A DNA stretch of 64,000 nt from Allomyces arbusculus (taxonomy: Eukaryota; Blastocladiomycota; Blastocladiomycetes; Blastocladiales; Blastocladiaceae): assembly GCA_027604705.1 (NCBI GenBank), contig JADHYV010000015.1:186001-250000 (forward strand), in the 5' to 3' direction. Position numbers and translations under genes: made by a program. Below the pieces are notes generated by a model. That model made no database searches and had not been told where the DNA came from. It saw nothing but the letters and a program-made list of their open reading frames with translations. Of this stretch, positions 47,162-58,961 are shown one piece after another (the first letter of the stretch is position 1; every line of letters starts with the position of its first letter).

Positions 47162-48549
47162 TCACACCATCGCGCCCGACGCCGTCGACATCCCGCCGCG
47201 CACATGCACCTCGCACTTGACTCCACCGAGCGCATCCCGCCGCGCTGTGCGACAACACCCTTCTCCACCCATCGCCATGGCCACGCGCCACTGCGCCGGC
47301 CTCTTGGCACCGGCGCTCGCGAGCACACGACGCGTATGCACGCCCACCTCGCCGTCATCCTCGCCCACCGCGCCAGGGCGGCACCCGAGCAGCCGGAACC
47401 GTTCGCGGCGCGCGTGCGCGGCGGGCAACCCCACCCAACTCGCGATCCACTGTGCGGCGATCGCACCCGGGTCCGAGCCGGTCCGGGTCTGCGCCGACAT
47501 TGCGGGCGATGGGGCGGCAGCGGGCAACGTGATCGAGAGACTCGCCGACGATGACGTCGCGCTCGTCCCCGCCGAACCCGTCATCACCCTCGCCGTGGCG
47601 AGCATTCCCGCGCGCGACCGCCGCCCGTCCGGGACCGACGACGACGTCTCGGAGCACATCGACCCGGACGTTTCCGACCGCCGCAGTCCCCGGCGGACGC
47701 GCAGCGGCGGCGGGCTCGGGACCGCGTGTGCGCGCAAGTGCGGTGTCGCGGGCATGATCCGCGACGCAAGGTCGGCGCGGCCCGTGATCGGATCAATGGC
47801 CAAGTCCGACCCGGATGAACTGCGCGAATCGAGTCCGGCGCCCGCGGTGCGGGAGGCGCGCCATGCGCGCGAGAGAAGGTCGAGGTCCCGCGCGAGGGAA
47901 GTGAGTGAACCGCCGGTCGACGTCGACGGGCTCGACGGGGTGTCGGCGGTCGCGGCGCGCGCGCGCCAGGTCGTGGGTGGCGCGTGCCACGGGGCCGACG
48001 CGTGCCGCGGCAAGTGCCAGGGAAGCGGTGGCACCGAGGAGTAGTCCGCGTCGAGCGCGGAAAGGAGGAGGTGCCCGAACGCGCGGTCGGTCGAGGTCGT
48101 GGAGGACGTTTGCGAGGGCGATTGCGGCAGCGCCGAGTCGGGCGGGGTTGGCACGCCATTGGGAGCGGCCGCGGTCGACCCGGCTGCTTGGAGCGGGTGC
48201 ACGCGGCCGGCGCGGATCTTAACGGAGTGGCGTCGGTCAGCGATCGTGCGCAACCGCGCGCCAGACAGGCCGCGTCACATCGCGTACGTACCACATCGGC
48301 AATCGCCTCGGCCCGCGCATTGAGGCTGCTGCCAGACGCCGACCAGGACCCGGACCCGGACCCGGCAAGGGCCAGCTCAATCTCGGCAATGTACTCGCGC
48401 GACCCGACGGCCTCGTTGCCGTCGTCGAGCGCGTCCTGCCACGCCGCCGCGCCGTACCCGCCGTCGCCGTAGTCGCCTGACGCGCCGTCGTCGTCGTTGT
48501 ACCCGGCAGCGCCGTCATCGTACGAATCGCGGTCGTCGGCGACCGGCAT
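47162..48549 (-). CDS. unrecognised low-complexity serine-rich protein, two exons
   Basis: I do not recognise this gene. Exons 48549-48292 and 48217-47162 join in phase 0 (donor GTACGT, acceptor TTAAG) to give 437 residues. Exon 1 is acidic and Gly/Tyr/Asp-rich (DDRDSYDDGAAGYNDDDG) with a short helical EYIAEIELAL segment. Exon 2 is Ser/Ala/Pro/Arg-rich and mostly disordered by composition; it has one possibly folded stretch, AIAAQWIASWVGLPAAHARR. There is no signal peptide, membrane segment or known domain that I can see. Consistent phase and a long open frame support a real gene. GC-rich sequence makes long spurious frames common, however, and the + strand also has a long open frame here (47217-48044), so strand choice is not beyond doubt. 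Confidence 0.5.
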
Positions 48550-49409
48550 TCTTGTCGTCGGTGCGCGGGTCGCGCGCGGGGAAAGTTATGGATCGGAAGA
48601 GTGGGGCGCGGGTTGGGACCGCGAGTGTCACGAGCGCATCGGATCGGGTGAGGAGCGGGGGGTGGCGGTTCGTGTGCGGCAAGTTGGGCGGCGGGGCAAG
48701 GGAGTGCGCAAAGGCAGCGCAGTGAGGTCGTCGGCGTCGTGATGCGCGCGAGCGAGAGCGAGAGACCACGGCTGGAGTGATCAAGCTCGAAAAGAGAAGC
48801 CGCTCAAGCGCGCGCGGAGAGCACGATGGCATTGCATTTCATGTTCATACATTGCAGTCAGGTGACGAATACAGCCCCAAATCATCGAACCCGACTTGCC
48901 GAACGAGGCGCTCTCCGTCCGCGACGGGAAATGCGCCTGTGTGGTACTCGGCCCGCACTTGAACGTGGTTGCGGCTGCTGCTGAACTGCCGACAGCAGGG
49001 ATGAATGGAGCGAGTGATGAGAGCAATCGTGAAGTGAGAATAACAACAACGTCAAAGCACACGAATTAGCATCGAGAATACGTATCATCAAGTCATGTAA
49101 GTAAAAAGCAAGCATCAGCGCAGAGAATTGAAAATCGGAAAGCAAGAGCCGTGAATGGACGAGAAAAGACAGACAGGCGATGCATGCATCAACACAGATG
49201 TGACAAGCAAGGAAACATCGGCTCAAAGAACCAGCTCAATGTGAAGACGACCGCCGCATGCTGCGACGGCCCTTCCCCTCGGTTCGTTTTTGAATCTTGG
49301 GTGCTTTGGAACTGGATGGTGGGTGCCAACAAAGAGCAGAAATGCGCATCTGGCCAAACTCCCTCCCTCATCTGAGGAAAAAAACGATTTGCAGTAAAGA
49401 CTCTGATCG
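48550..49409. other. intergenic, nothing recognised
   Basis: About 860 bases. The left part is GC-rich and probably the promoter of the serine-rich gene; from about 48780 the sequence drops in GC and likely includes the PMS1 3' flank. No gene is supported. Confidence 0.5.
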
Positions 49410-52058
49410 CTACTCGTTCTTTTGCACGCCCGAGAACAACGTCCCCTTCCATTGCAACCGCCGGCTTGCCCACACGGCGCGTCTCGGCTCCACCGTCGCT
49501 GCATTCTCCACCACCTCGCCGGCGCCATTCTCCTCCCCCAGGCGCCCATAAAACGCCGGAATCGTCTCGAGATCGCGCATATCAAACAAGAACCGCATCG
49601 TCGGTCGACCATGCGGGCAATTCTACACCAATACGACACGTCAGTCCCCCGCTCCCATCCCCACGCTCCCCGACCAACTTCAACGTACCCACGGATGTTC
49701 CATCGTCGCCAAATTCCGCACCACCTTCACCATCCTCGTCCGCTCGAGCGGCATCCCAATCATAATACTCGACCGACATGCGCGCGACGCGCACATCGCG
49801 CGCACCTTCTCACACGCGGCCACTCCCACCTCCTCGCCACCCTCCGCCGCGCGATGCACGACCGTGACCAATTCCCCCACGCCCAGCGGAACCCCGTCCC
49901 CCTGGACCCCCTGCCGGACCGTCGGCACTGCCGTCAACTTCATTGCCTCGTCCACGACAAACCCGGCGCGCCGAACCACCGATTCGCGCACTTGCGCGAC
50001 CAGTTCCACCTCGCTCGCGGCAAGCCGGGCACGTAAATCGACGGGTCGCACGAGCGGCTGGACCGTGGGCGGTTCGGCGAGGTACCGCTCGTAGTTGTAC
50101 TTTTCGTCGGCGGCGTGCTGGTCGACAATGTAGAGGTCCCAGTTGCCATGGCGGACGAGAATGAACCCGAGATTGAATTGCCCGAGGATCTGCATGTCCG
50201 CGAAATCGGCCTTGTGGATCCGCCGCGTGCGGTCGTCGACGGAGAAGGTGGATTCGTCGGGGAGGGTCGCGCAGGTGCAGGTGGCGTCGGCGTGGTCGCA
50301 GACGGCGGTGGGTGGGTTCGCGTCGAGCGGGAGCGGGAGAGGTGTGGTGGCGGCGATGTCGGCGTCGCCGTTGACGGTGCGCGCTTGCTTGCGCGGCGGC
50401 GGTGACGGAGCTGGAGCGCCCGTAAGTGCGTCGATGCGCCGCTTGAGTCGCAGCGACGTGGAGGTTGGGACGGGGTCTCGTGAAGCTGCCGAGCTGGAGA
50501 AACTGGCCGATCGCAGGGTGGGTTGCTGCGATGTCGCGGAGGTGGTGGTGGCGGCAGGGGTTGCTGGCGTTGAGCCTGTGCGGTCCAGCGGCTGCGAGCC
50601 CCAAAGCGTCGACTGCGTGAGCGGCGGCGCATCGAAGGTAGTGCTGGTCGGCGCGTAGAATTCTTGCAGGTAGGTCTGCGCGCGGAAGGTAAAGATGTGA
50701 GCTGGCGGTAAGGAGGATGCGAAGAAAGGTATACGTACGCGGAACTCTTCGAGTACTTTGGCTTCGTTGACAAGCATCACCGTTCTGGGGGTCAGTGCCA
50801 GCCGGGACGTTAGTGGGGATGCTCGCCCGTGATCATGAAGAGAAGCTGAAAACGGTACCGCTTGTCGGGTGTCACGTTCACGTCAAAATCGCCGGGCATG
50901 ACGGTGAAGTTCAGCGCAAAGATGGGGTTGCCCGACGGGTACAGCTCGCGGTATCCGGCGTTGATGGCACGCGACAGCTGGAGCGACCAAGGACGGGTGA
51001 GTTCAACGAGTGTTGTGTCTTGAACAACGCCGCCAAATTTCGCGAACCTTGGGCAAGTCAACGGGTCGGCCGTTCAGGAACAGAAACTGAAAGTCGGTCC
51101 CTGATCGTCCTGGCCCAAGCGTCAAGACGCCCGTGATGACCACGCTTGTGGCCGTTGACTCGAACGCGACTGGCTGCAGGTGCTTGCATGCGGCCCCACC
51201 CGCGATACTGGCCAGATTATCGGTCAATGATTTCGGCCGATCCGGTACCGCCGGTTTGGTCGCAAACACGATTTGCTTGGACTCGCTAAAGAGCCATCGT
51301 CAATTGTATTAGATTCAAGAACCAGGTCCACCTCATGCGCGAGTCCAAATGTCACATACGACGCGCCCTTGGCCGTGACATGTGCGAGAGTGATCCGCGC
51401 CAGCGTGCACGCGACCGCATACTGGTGCAGCATCGCGAGCGCCTTGGCGTACTCGCGCTTGGCGTTGCGCATAAACTCGGCGTGCCGCACAGGCACGGCC
51501 TCAAACAGATTAGTCACGGTCACAGTCGTGCCCTGCCGTGCGGCCACGGGTTGTTGCGAGGTGAGTGTGCCGGCCGCGTCGTACGTGAGCTTGGTCCCAC
51601 GTGGGCCCTGCGCGGCGGTGCACGTTACGACCGAGACGTTGCCGAGCGCGCAGAGCGATGCGAGTGCCTCGCCGCGGAACCCGAACGAGGCGGCGGTAAC
51701 GTGATCGAGGTCCTCGAAATTGCGCAGCTTAGAGGTGGCAGATTTGGTCGCGAGCGTCGCGTAATCGGCCGGGTCGATACCGGAACCGTTGTCAGCGACT
51801 TCGATGCCGCCGAGGCCGTGCTGGCGGATGCACACGTCTGTCGAGTTGGTTGAGGGCACAAGGTCAAACACCATAAAAAATGGCGAGGATCACGGCGGGC
51901 GCGCGGCCCGCACCAATGGTCGTGGCGCCCGCGTCGAGCGCGTTCTCGACGAGCTCCTTAATGGCTGTCGCGAGGTCGGTGACGACTTGGTTGGCGCAGA
52001 TGCGCAGAACCGAGTCGTGGTCGATGCGCGTGATGGCCTTTCGTGCCGGGGTGGACAT
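49410..52058 (-). CDS. PMS1: PMS1/PMS2-type MutL homologue, mismatch repair endonuclease
   Basis: The nicking subunit of MutL-alpha in DNA mismatch repair (Pms1 in yeast, PMS2 in animals), partner of MLH1. Exons in transcript order: 52058-51914, 51837 to about 51332, 51281-51048, 50977-50859, 50784-50739, 50675-49689 and 49622-49410 (about 749 residues). GHKL ATPase motifs: ELVENALDAGAT (Glu38, Asn39), ADNGSGI and SFGFRGEALASL; VNVTPDKR closes the N-terminal domain. A Ser/Pro/Thr linker follows. The C-terminal endonuclease site DQHAADEKYNYE is intact, as are ASRACRSSIMIG and CPHGRPTMRF with zinc-ligand Cys/His. The second intron's donor is ambiguous by nine bases (51332 or 51323). The 63-nt intron 50676-50738 is a multiple of three and free of stops. 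Confidence 0.92.
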
Positions 52059-52530
52059 GTTGCTGCAGCGTCTCCAGGACAGATTGCGGGCAGTTGCTGG
52101 TTGGACCCGTTGGTGTCGCCTGTCGAATTCGATTGGGCGGGCGCAGGGGGATTGCCGACGACGTTAAAAACAGACAACAAACAACAAAAAACGGGTTGTG
52201 CGGTGGGGAAGTCTCATGTGAGCGCGATTGCAGGCGTTGGCTGCTTGTTTTTTTTCCTGCCAAGCGCCCCATTCATCGTTGCGTCTGGCCGACACGAGCG
52301 ACACGTCGCCTCGCGGGACGACGACAACGACGACAACGACGACAGCGACAACGGCAGGCCGCGGCGGCACTTGCGGCAACCCGCCCGGCAGCCTTTGCGC
52401 CCTCCATTGCATTGAGATTTCGACTTTACAGAGCCGCCCACGCGACGCGCAAGCGGAGCAGCCTCCACCCGCCAACCGTGCATCCAAGTAAATAACGCCC
52501 AGTACCACCACCTCGACCCGATTTCCGACC
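52059..52530. promoter_or_regulatory. divergent promoter region, PMS1 (-) and UBAP1-like (+)
   Basis: The two start codons are 472 bp apart on opposite strands, so both promoters must share this stretch. It includes an AC/CGAC trinucleotide-like run at 52318-52350 and CCA-rich sequence before the + strand ATG. No TATA box is evident. Confidence 0.45.
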
Positions 52531-54008
52531 ATGGCCACGCGCAATTATGCCTTCCCCGTGCCCATATCGATTGCCGTCAACCCCGCCGCGATCCTGCCCA
52601 AGCGCGTACGACCCTCTGTTTCCCGGAGGCTCCAATGCCACGTCAAGCACGAGCTGACGCTCGTACGCACGAATCCACTAGTACATGATCCCACAAGAGC
52701 TCTTTGTCGTGCGCGATCTCGAGCCGCTCGAAGTCGACACGCAGTATGAGGTTGCGCTTGTCACCAAGTACGCGCAGCGTGAGCAAGATCTCGAGCAGGA
52801 GCGCCGTGCGCACGCCGACCGCGTTCAGCGCGTCCTCGAAGCGCGCCGCAACGCTGAGGCTGCACTCACCGGCTCTTCCGGCACGGCACAGCCATCTACG
52901 GCGTCGCCATTCGCCGACCCGTCCGACCCACCGGCTGGCGCGGCCCGACCGACCCCACGCACCGTACCGTTCGACTTTTCCGAGTTTGAGACGGCATTAC
53001 CGCCGCCCGACCCGTGGGATGCGGCCGCCGCGTCGAACGGGAACGCCAACGGCAATGACGACTGGCACCAGCTGCAGCACGTCATGTCGTCGGCGTCCAT
53101 GTCGTCGCTGCCCACTACGGCCACTGCAGCTGACGTGCCTCCACCCCCAATGCCCGCGCCTGGGCCGCCGAATTCGTACCAGCAGCGGCCCTTCTCTTAC
53201 ACGATGCCGACACCGCAACCCATGTCGGGGGCGCGCCCGCTCCCGCCAATTTCGCCATCGCAGCAGCAGCCATATCTGGGCAGCCCAGGCATTCCGTACG
53301 CGGTCCCGCCTGTGACGCCTGGTCCGCCAGTCCCGCCACGGCCGGCCATGCGCGCGTCGTACGATGGCGGATCACCGTACGGCAGTGGTCCACGCGTCGC
53401 GCCGTCGCCTCTCTCACAGCCGGTGCAGTACTCGGGCAGTTCTGTGGGGAGTCCCCCGAACCGGCGACCAAACAAGCCGCCGCCACCGCCGCCGGGACAG
53501 AGCAAGCCGGTGCCGCGATATGTTGGGCCCGAGTTTCGCGTACGTGGTGGATTTTGCTCGATCCCGTGTTTTGGGCCCGGCTGGAGTGATCTGACGCGTG
53601 CGGTGACGGTTACTAGGCTGTCTTCGACAAGATGATGGACATGGGGTTCGCGCAGGAAGGCGTCGAGATCGCGATTGCTCTGTTCCGCGACAACATCAAG
53701 AAGGTACAGTACGCGTAAGTCGCGTCATGACGTGGCACTGCCGGTTCAGCTGATCAATCCCCATTATGTAGGTCACCGACTTTTGCCTGCTCTACCCGGA
53801 CCTGGCGGCCAGCGGATGCACGCGCAATGACCTGCTCGTGGCCGGGCAAACCGTCGATGTCGCGCGACACAACTGGGACGTGTACTCGCGGTACCTACAG
53901 TCGTTTGCGCGGCTGCGCGAAATGGGGTTCCCGGCCGACAATGTGGCGACGGCGCTGCTCGTGCACGGGTTCAACGAGAATCGCGCGCTCCAGGCGCTCG
54001 GCGTGTGA
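52531..54008 (+). CDS. UBAP1-like ESCRT-I subunit with C-terminal UBA repeats
   Basis: A likely ubiquitin-binding subunit of ESCRT-I, which sorts membrane cargo into multivesicular bodies. Exons 52531-52605, 52700-53539, 53617-53703 and 53772-54008 give 412 residues. The N-terminus has a short hydrophobic part, then LFVVRDLEPLEVDTQYEVAL followed by a charged helix (TKYAQREQDLEQERRA), reminiscent of UBAP1's VVREVQYDFSLEKK segment and helix. The middle is Pro/Ser/Gln-rich and disordered. The C-terminus has two to three overlapping UBA-like helices: KMMDMGFAQEGVEIAIALF and FARLREMGFPADNVATALL, with the MGF loops that contact ubiquitin, as in the solenoid of UBAs of UBAP1. The UBA repeats are clear; the UBAP1 orthology is an inference, and another UBA protein is possible. 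Confidence 0.65.
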
Positions 54009-54787
54009 GGAATCGAACCGAAATGGACAGATGTCAGGTCTGTGTGTAGTTTTTCTTTTTCGTGACTGGTCGAAATCAGCCAAATCTGCGGCACTGGCGC
54101 AAGGCACGTGGAGCCACGGCAAAGTGGCTGTGCGTCGTGGGTCCGTGCCATGTTTCCTTCGCAAAACTTGGCGGAGCCGCCAGCGAAAACCGGCAGCAAG
54201 CAAGCGGGACTGCAACGCAACGCTGAGGACTCTGCCGCGGTGGGCCTCTCTCCCAGCTGCGAAAAAGGACTCGTCGTCGACCCCGCCATGCCCGTCATCT
54301 CCTTTCCGCTCCCGCAAAGTCGACTTCCACTTGATCCAGTGCCTGCAACTCCACGCATCTGCCCCGCATAACCTCCTGCCTTGACGCCCCGCAACCCGGC
54401 GCTGTGACGACCGCTCCCTCCTCGTTGGTGGACCCGACTTGACCGACCCCGACCCGCCTGCCTGCCTGCCGCCGCTGCGCGTACGTGCTCTCGAGCATCC
54501 TGGTCGCCGCTGTCCGTGCGCAGAGCATGCCGTCTCGGCAGGTGCATCTGGTCCGCGTCCTCCGACCTTCAGTGTGGTTGTTGCCCCTTGGCTGCGACTC
54601 GGCCCCGTTCTACGACCGCCGAGGACTGTTCATTTTCGACCTCTGTCCACTAACTCCCATCCCGCTCTACCTCCTCCCTAGTCGCCCTCCTCCCTCTTTT
54701 CTCCTCGTTCTCACCCGACCCGCCCGCGCCGCCCGCAATCCAACCCGCCCTGAACCCTTCCCCCGCGCGGGTGCGTCTGTCGACTCG
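54009..54787. other. intergenic upstream of BRE1
   Basis: About 780 bases. The part after 54380 is very C/T-rich on the + strand and probably the BRE1 promoter and leader. No gene is recognised. Confidence 0.45.
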
Positions 54788-57676
54788 ATGAACGATCGCA
54801 AGCGCAAGCCCACGACCGGCGCGCATGACGGACCCACCATGACCGTGTCCTCGAGCGGGAGCGGGGCCGGGGACGGTCTGTCGTCGCCCGCGTCGGACGG
54901 CGCCAGCAGCGATGCCGGATCGGACCGGCGCAAGCGGCCCGCGACGCTCGCGGCGGTCACGGCCGCACAATTGCCCGCACACGACTCGGCCGAGTTGGGG
55001 CTGGACCCGCTGGCCGATACCATGGCGCCGCCGCCGTTTCCGGCGGATTCGCCAGAGTCGCTCAAGGTACGACCGGGTTTGGAGTGATGCGATGGGTGTT
55101 GGGGCTGCGAGCGTCGTAGATGTGCTCGATGGATGCGGACCAGCGTCGTACGTCGTTTCGGTCCATGTACGCCCGTTGAGGGCGGCGTTGCCGATGTCAA
55201 GTACTCGCAGTCCATGGCCCTGCACCTGTTGATCGATGTCGACGTGCTGTTGCTGACGATGGATGCTTCACCTTCTCTCTCTCTCTCTCTCTCCTCGTCG
55301 GCACGTTTCCCTCCTCTGTAGCTCCTGATCCGCACGTTCCAAAAAGACGCCGTCTACCGGCACCTACGCGACCTGCATCGCACCGTGGAGCGGCTGCAAG
55401 GCGAGCGTGACGATCTCGTTTCCAAGAACTCGCAGCTGGCCGACGCGCTCGCCGCGATTGGTGGGTGGTGGAGCGAAGTACGTTTTTCACATTTCTGGAG
55501 CTTGCGATTGGAACCACGCCCGCTCAATATTCCCTCGTTTGAACCCTGGCGTAGATTGTCGACGAATTGCTGGTCTTGTCGGCAAGGTTCGACCTCTCGA
55601 CGAGCCTCGACGAGCTCCTGTCGAATTCCGGTGTGTACCGTATCCCCGCTCGGTCGTCGTCGCGACGCTCCTCCCCTTCTTCGAGCTCGACCTAACCGTC
55701 CTTGCCGCTCGCTAGACTCCGCACGGTCCTCGTTCCTCGCCGCCTTACTCGAAACCGACAAGGAGGACGTGCTCGAGGACGAACTGAACGCGACGCACAC
55801 GCAGGCGCGGCAAATCGTCGCGAGTTTCATTCACTACGTGGAGCACCGCGCCGATGGGCCCGCGACGTCCGCAGTCCTCGACCAACTCCAGGCGCGGTAC
55901 ACGGCTGTGCAGCGGCAACTCGTTCGCGTCGAGCGACAACTGGCCGCGGCGCAAAAGCACGCGGCCGACCAAGCCACGCAACTGGCCGCGAAAGACGACG
56001 AGATTGCGGTCCTGCAACGCGCCGTCGACCGTTTACAGTCGCGCACGTGGCAGACGACGTTTCAGCAGCCGCTCGCGCCGAGAAATTCCGCAGCGGGACC
56101 GGCCGCGAGTATAGCGTCGTCGCTGGCCGCGACGCCCGCGGCGTCGTCCGCGAATTTGCCGGACTTGGGCGGCGTACCCGATTCGGTAGGACCGGCACGG
56201 ATGCTCACGCTCGCGGACGTGGCCGCGATCCCGGATGACGACCGGGTCAAGGAACTCGCTTCACTGACCGAGCAGCTCGCGCAGGCGCGGCAGGAGCGCG
56301 ACGCTCTCGCCGCGAAATTGCAGACGGCGCCGGACGAGTCGGTCCTGCAGGCACATCCGTACGTGCAGTCGCAGCACGACGAGGCGCAAGCTCGCGCGCG
56401 CGAGGCCGCGCTCTGGAAGAAGAAGCACGCCGAGGCGACGGCCGAGAACGCGTCCTTGCGCGACTTGCACGCGGCGCTGCAGGGTCAGCACCGGGACGCG
56501 GTGGCCGCGGTCGAGGCGCAGGCCGAGGCCGAGGCGAAGCGGTTGAGTGAGGAGATCACACGGTTGCGCCGGCAGCGCGACGACTTGCATTTGGCGCGCG
56601 ATTCGCTGACGGCGGAAAAGAATGCCAAGTTGCATTCGAGCGACGCGGCGAAACACCAGGTTGCCGTCAAGCAGGCGCGGATCGAGTCGCTGGCCGCGCA
56701 GACGAGGCGGTTGCAGGCGAGTCTGGTCGAGCAGGCCGGGTTGCCGAGGGTCGCCAAGGAGCTGCTCGTGGACCCGGGATTGCTCGAGAATCTCGAGACA
56801 AGACTCGCGGCCACGGCCGCGGCCGCCGACTCGGTGGGTGCCGAGAGCGACGTGGCGAAGCTGCAGGCGCAGTTGGCGCTTGCGCAGCGGCAAGTGACGA
56901 TGCTCACGCGCGAGCTAAACTCAGTCGTGGAAGGGTACGAACGGCTCGATGCGACGGTCGCGACGCACGTGCGCGCGCTTGCTGAGCGGGATGACCATCT
57001 CGCGCGGCTGATCGCCGATAAGACCAAGCTCGACGGCAAGATTCTGTTCTTGCGCAAGCAGCTCGAACAGCTCAAGGCCGAGGCCGACGGGGAGCGGCGC
57101 GCCGTCGATGCCGCGCGCGACGCGCAGCGGGCCGCCGACGATGCTGCACGCGCCGCACAAGCACATATTGTCGCGCTCACCAAGGAATTGGCCGCCGCGA
57201 ACGATGTCGCCGCCGCACACCGAACCCGCGCGCTTGACTTGGATGCGCAAATGACGCACTACGTGCGGCAGGCCAAGGAGGCGGACGCGCGTGCGGCAGT
57301 CGCGGCGGCAACACGCGATGCGCGGATTGCCGATGCCGAGCAGGCGAGGCATGAGAGGTCACGCGCGCAGGACGCGCTCAAGCAGGCCGAGGCTCTCTTG
57401 GCCGAGCGCGACGCGAGGATTGCCAAGCTCGAGGCCGACGCGGCCAAGAGGAGAGACGATCCGCCCTCGTCCGAGGCCGAGGTGATGCTCGAGCAGTACC
57501 GGCAACTGTTGCTGTGCGGTACGTGCAAGACGCGGTTCAAGGATACGGCGATTGCGCGGTGCATGCACACGTTTTGTCGACAGTGTGTGCAGGACCGACT
57601 CGACACGCGGCAGCGCAAGTGTCCGACGTGTTCCGAGCCGTTTGGGTCGAATGACGTGCGCACAATTTATATGTGA
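54788..57676 (+). CDS. BRE1: BRE1-type E3 ubiquitin ligase for histone H2B
   Basis: A nuclear RING E3 that works with Rad6 to monoubiquitinate histone H2B (RNF20/RNF40 in animals). Exons 54788-55066, 55322-55477, 55555-55630 and 55716-57676 give 823 residues. The N-terminus is a Ser/Gly-rich disordered tail. From exon 2 on, the protein is almost continuous coiled coil rich in Ala, Gln, Arg and Glu, with the family segment FQKDAVYRHLRDLHRTVE near the start. The last ~45 residues form a C3HC4 RING: CGTCKTRF, ARCMHTFCRQC and RQRKCPTC, ending VRTIYM, like the FGxNDVxxIY end of Bre1. The first intron carries a (TC)n tract at 55273-55293. The long coiled coil of heptads with GCG/GAG codons makes spurious frames on the other strand. 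Confidence 0.93.
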
Positions 57677-58134
57677 GGAAGAGCTAAGTGGGTGTGAAGG
57701 GGAATGTTGTTGCGGTTTTTTTTTATATTGTTTCTCGTTCGTTTGTTGGTGGTTCGGTTCCGGTTTCGGTTTCGGTTCTGTTTGGTTTGGCTGGGTTCGA
57801 TTTCTTGTGGAGCGGTTTAATTTTACTAGTGCCTCGTTTTCTCTTGATTCATCGATTGGATTTTGGGCAGTGCCGACGTGATTGTACACGGCAAAGGCAG
57901 CTTCTGTTGACCACAAAGGATCTTTGCGTCAATGGAGGGACCAAAAACTGCTAATCGACGATTTGTGCTCGCTCACGGCTGCTGCCTTCGACGCCAAGAA
58001 AAAGTGGACAGCAGCAGCGAAGGCAAAAACGGCAAAGGATCCTATATCGTCGCGTCACTATGCGGAATAAACAAAATACCGACCATTCCACCCACACCAA
58101 CCCCCCAAGCACGGTGGACAAGCACCGCAACCCC
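57677..58134. other. convergent 3' region, BRE1 and mL60
   Basis: About 460 bases between converging stop codons. The + strand is T/G-rich from 57690 to 57880 with GGTTTCGGTTTC-like short repeats at 57750-57785, the likely BRE1 3' UTR. No gene is seen. Confidence 0.5.
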
Positions 58135-58703
58135 TCACTTAATTTTGATCAGCGACTTGATCCCGGCCGGGAACTCGCGCGGCAGCTCCGTCTTGGTGAA
58201 CTTGGGCACTTTGTGAATACCTTTCTTCAAACCCGGGTGGTTGCGCGCAAACACCCAGTACTTGTTGCGTGCGTTCATTTCCGTCTCGAGCGGGCGCGCA
58301 AGAGCCTCATCCTATTCACCGAACGCGATGAGTCGATGGTCAACGCGAGGGTGCGAACTGCGCCGCCGAGGTGAACGGGCGGTAACATACCAGCGCCTTC
58401 AATTGCACTCCCGAGTCGCGCAGCGTCAACACTACCTCGTCGACGGCACGCAAGCGCTTGCGCGCGTTCTCCTTGCGCGTGGCCGGCAGCCGCCAAGGGA
58501 CCTTGCTGAGAATGGTGCGAGATGGTGGGGTCCGGTCAAGACATGTTGAAACTAAGTTTGCTGGGCCCAGTCGCGGTTGGTCTGCCGATGCTCATCGGTG
58601 GCCAGCCTGGTCGACAAATTGCAGAGTTGATCGTAGTGTAGACGCACTTGAGCCGGCCGCCCATCTGGACTGCGGTCGAACGGAATGCGCCAAGGAAGCT
58701 CAT
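58135..58703 (-). CDS. MRPL31: mitochondrial large-subunit ribosomal protein mL60 (yeast Mrpl31)
   Basis: A small protein of the mitochondrial large ribosomal subunit, known from fungi. Exons in transcript order: 58703-58648, 58505-58391 and 58311-58135 give 115 residues (yeast Mrpl31 has 131). The N-terminus (MSFLGAFRSTAVQMGGRL) joins through a phase-2 junction to NKVPWRLPATRKENARKRL, matching yeast GGLLWKIPWR...RQRERLRNVD. Exon 3 holds NKYWVFARNHPGLKKGIHKV, against yeast DKYWTFDKK...YRKGIHKVPKWTK. These two blocks are the family's conserved core. The gene is short and split, so frame-based gene finders may miss it. Its start lies only 258 bp from that of the mitochondrial TMEM70-like gene on the other strand. 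Confidence 0.88.
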
Positions 58704-58961
58704 GATGTTGCAGCAAGTTGGCGGGGCTCGCGGCAAGAGTTGATTGAGAAATAGCACGGGCCAGCGGGCCAGATTGGAAATGACCAGAAATGCAACATGT
58801 TTGCGGTAATGGCTCACCTGGAGCGTGATTGAAGTGGCAGCGGTCTGACACAGACCCGCTCAGGCGCGGATAACTGTTGTGATCGGCCACTGCTCAAAAT
58901 CTCCTCGATTTCGATAGCCGCGAACTGAACCAATTTGTTTCCGACAGTCCTCCCCAACGCC
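58704..58961. promoter_or_regulatory. bidirectional promoter, mL60 (-) and TMEM70-like (+)
   Basis: Only 258 bp separate the two start codons, and both products are predicted mitochondrial. It is moderately GC-poor compared with the genes. I see no clear TATA box; co-regulation is an inference from layout. Confidence 0.5.

Noticed and set aside
47217-48044. 275-residue + strand open frame opposite the serine-rich gene
   Set aside because: It is comparable in length but has no intron-consistent extension, starts inside the antisense gene's 3' end and is Arg/Ala/Pro-rich. The minus strand offers two exons joined in phase. The strand choice remains moderately uncertain.
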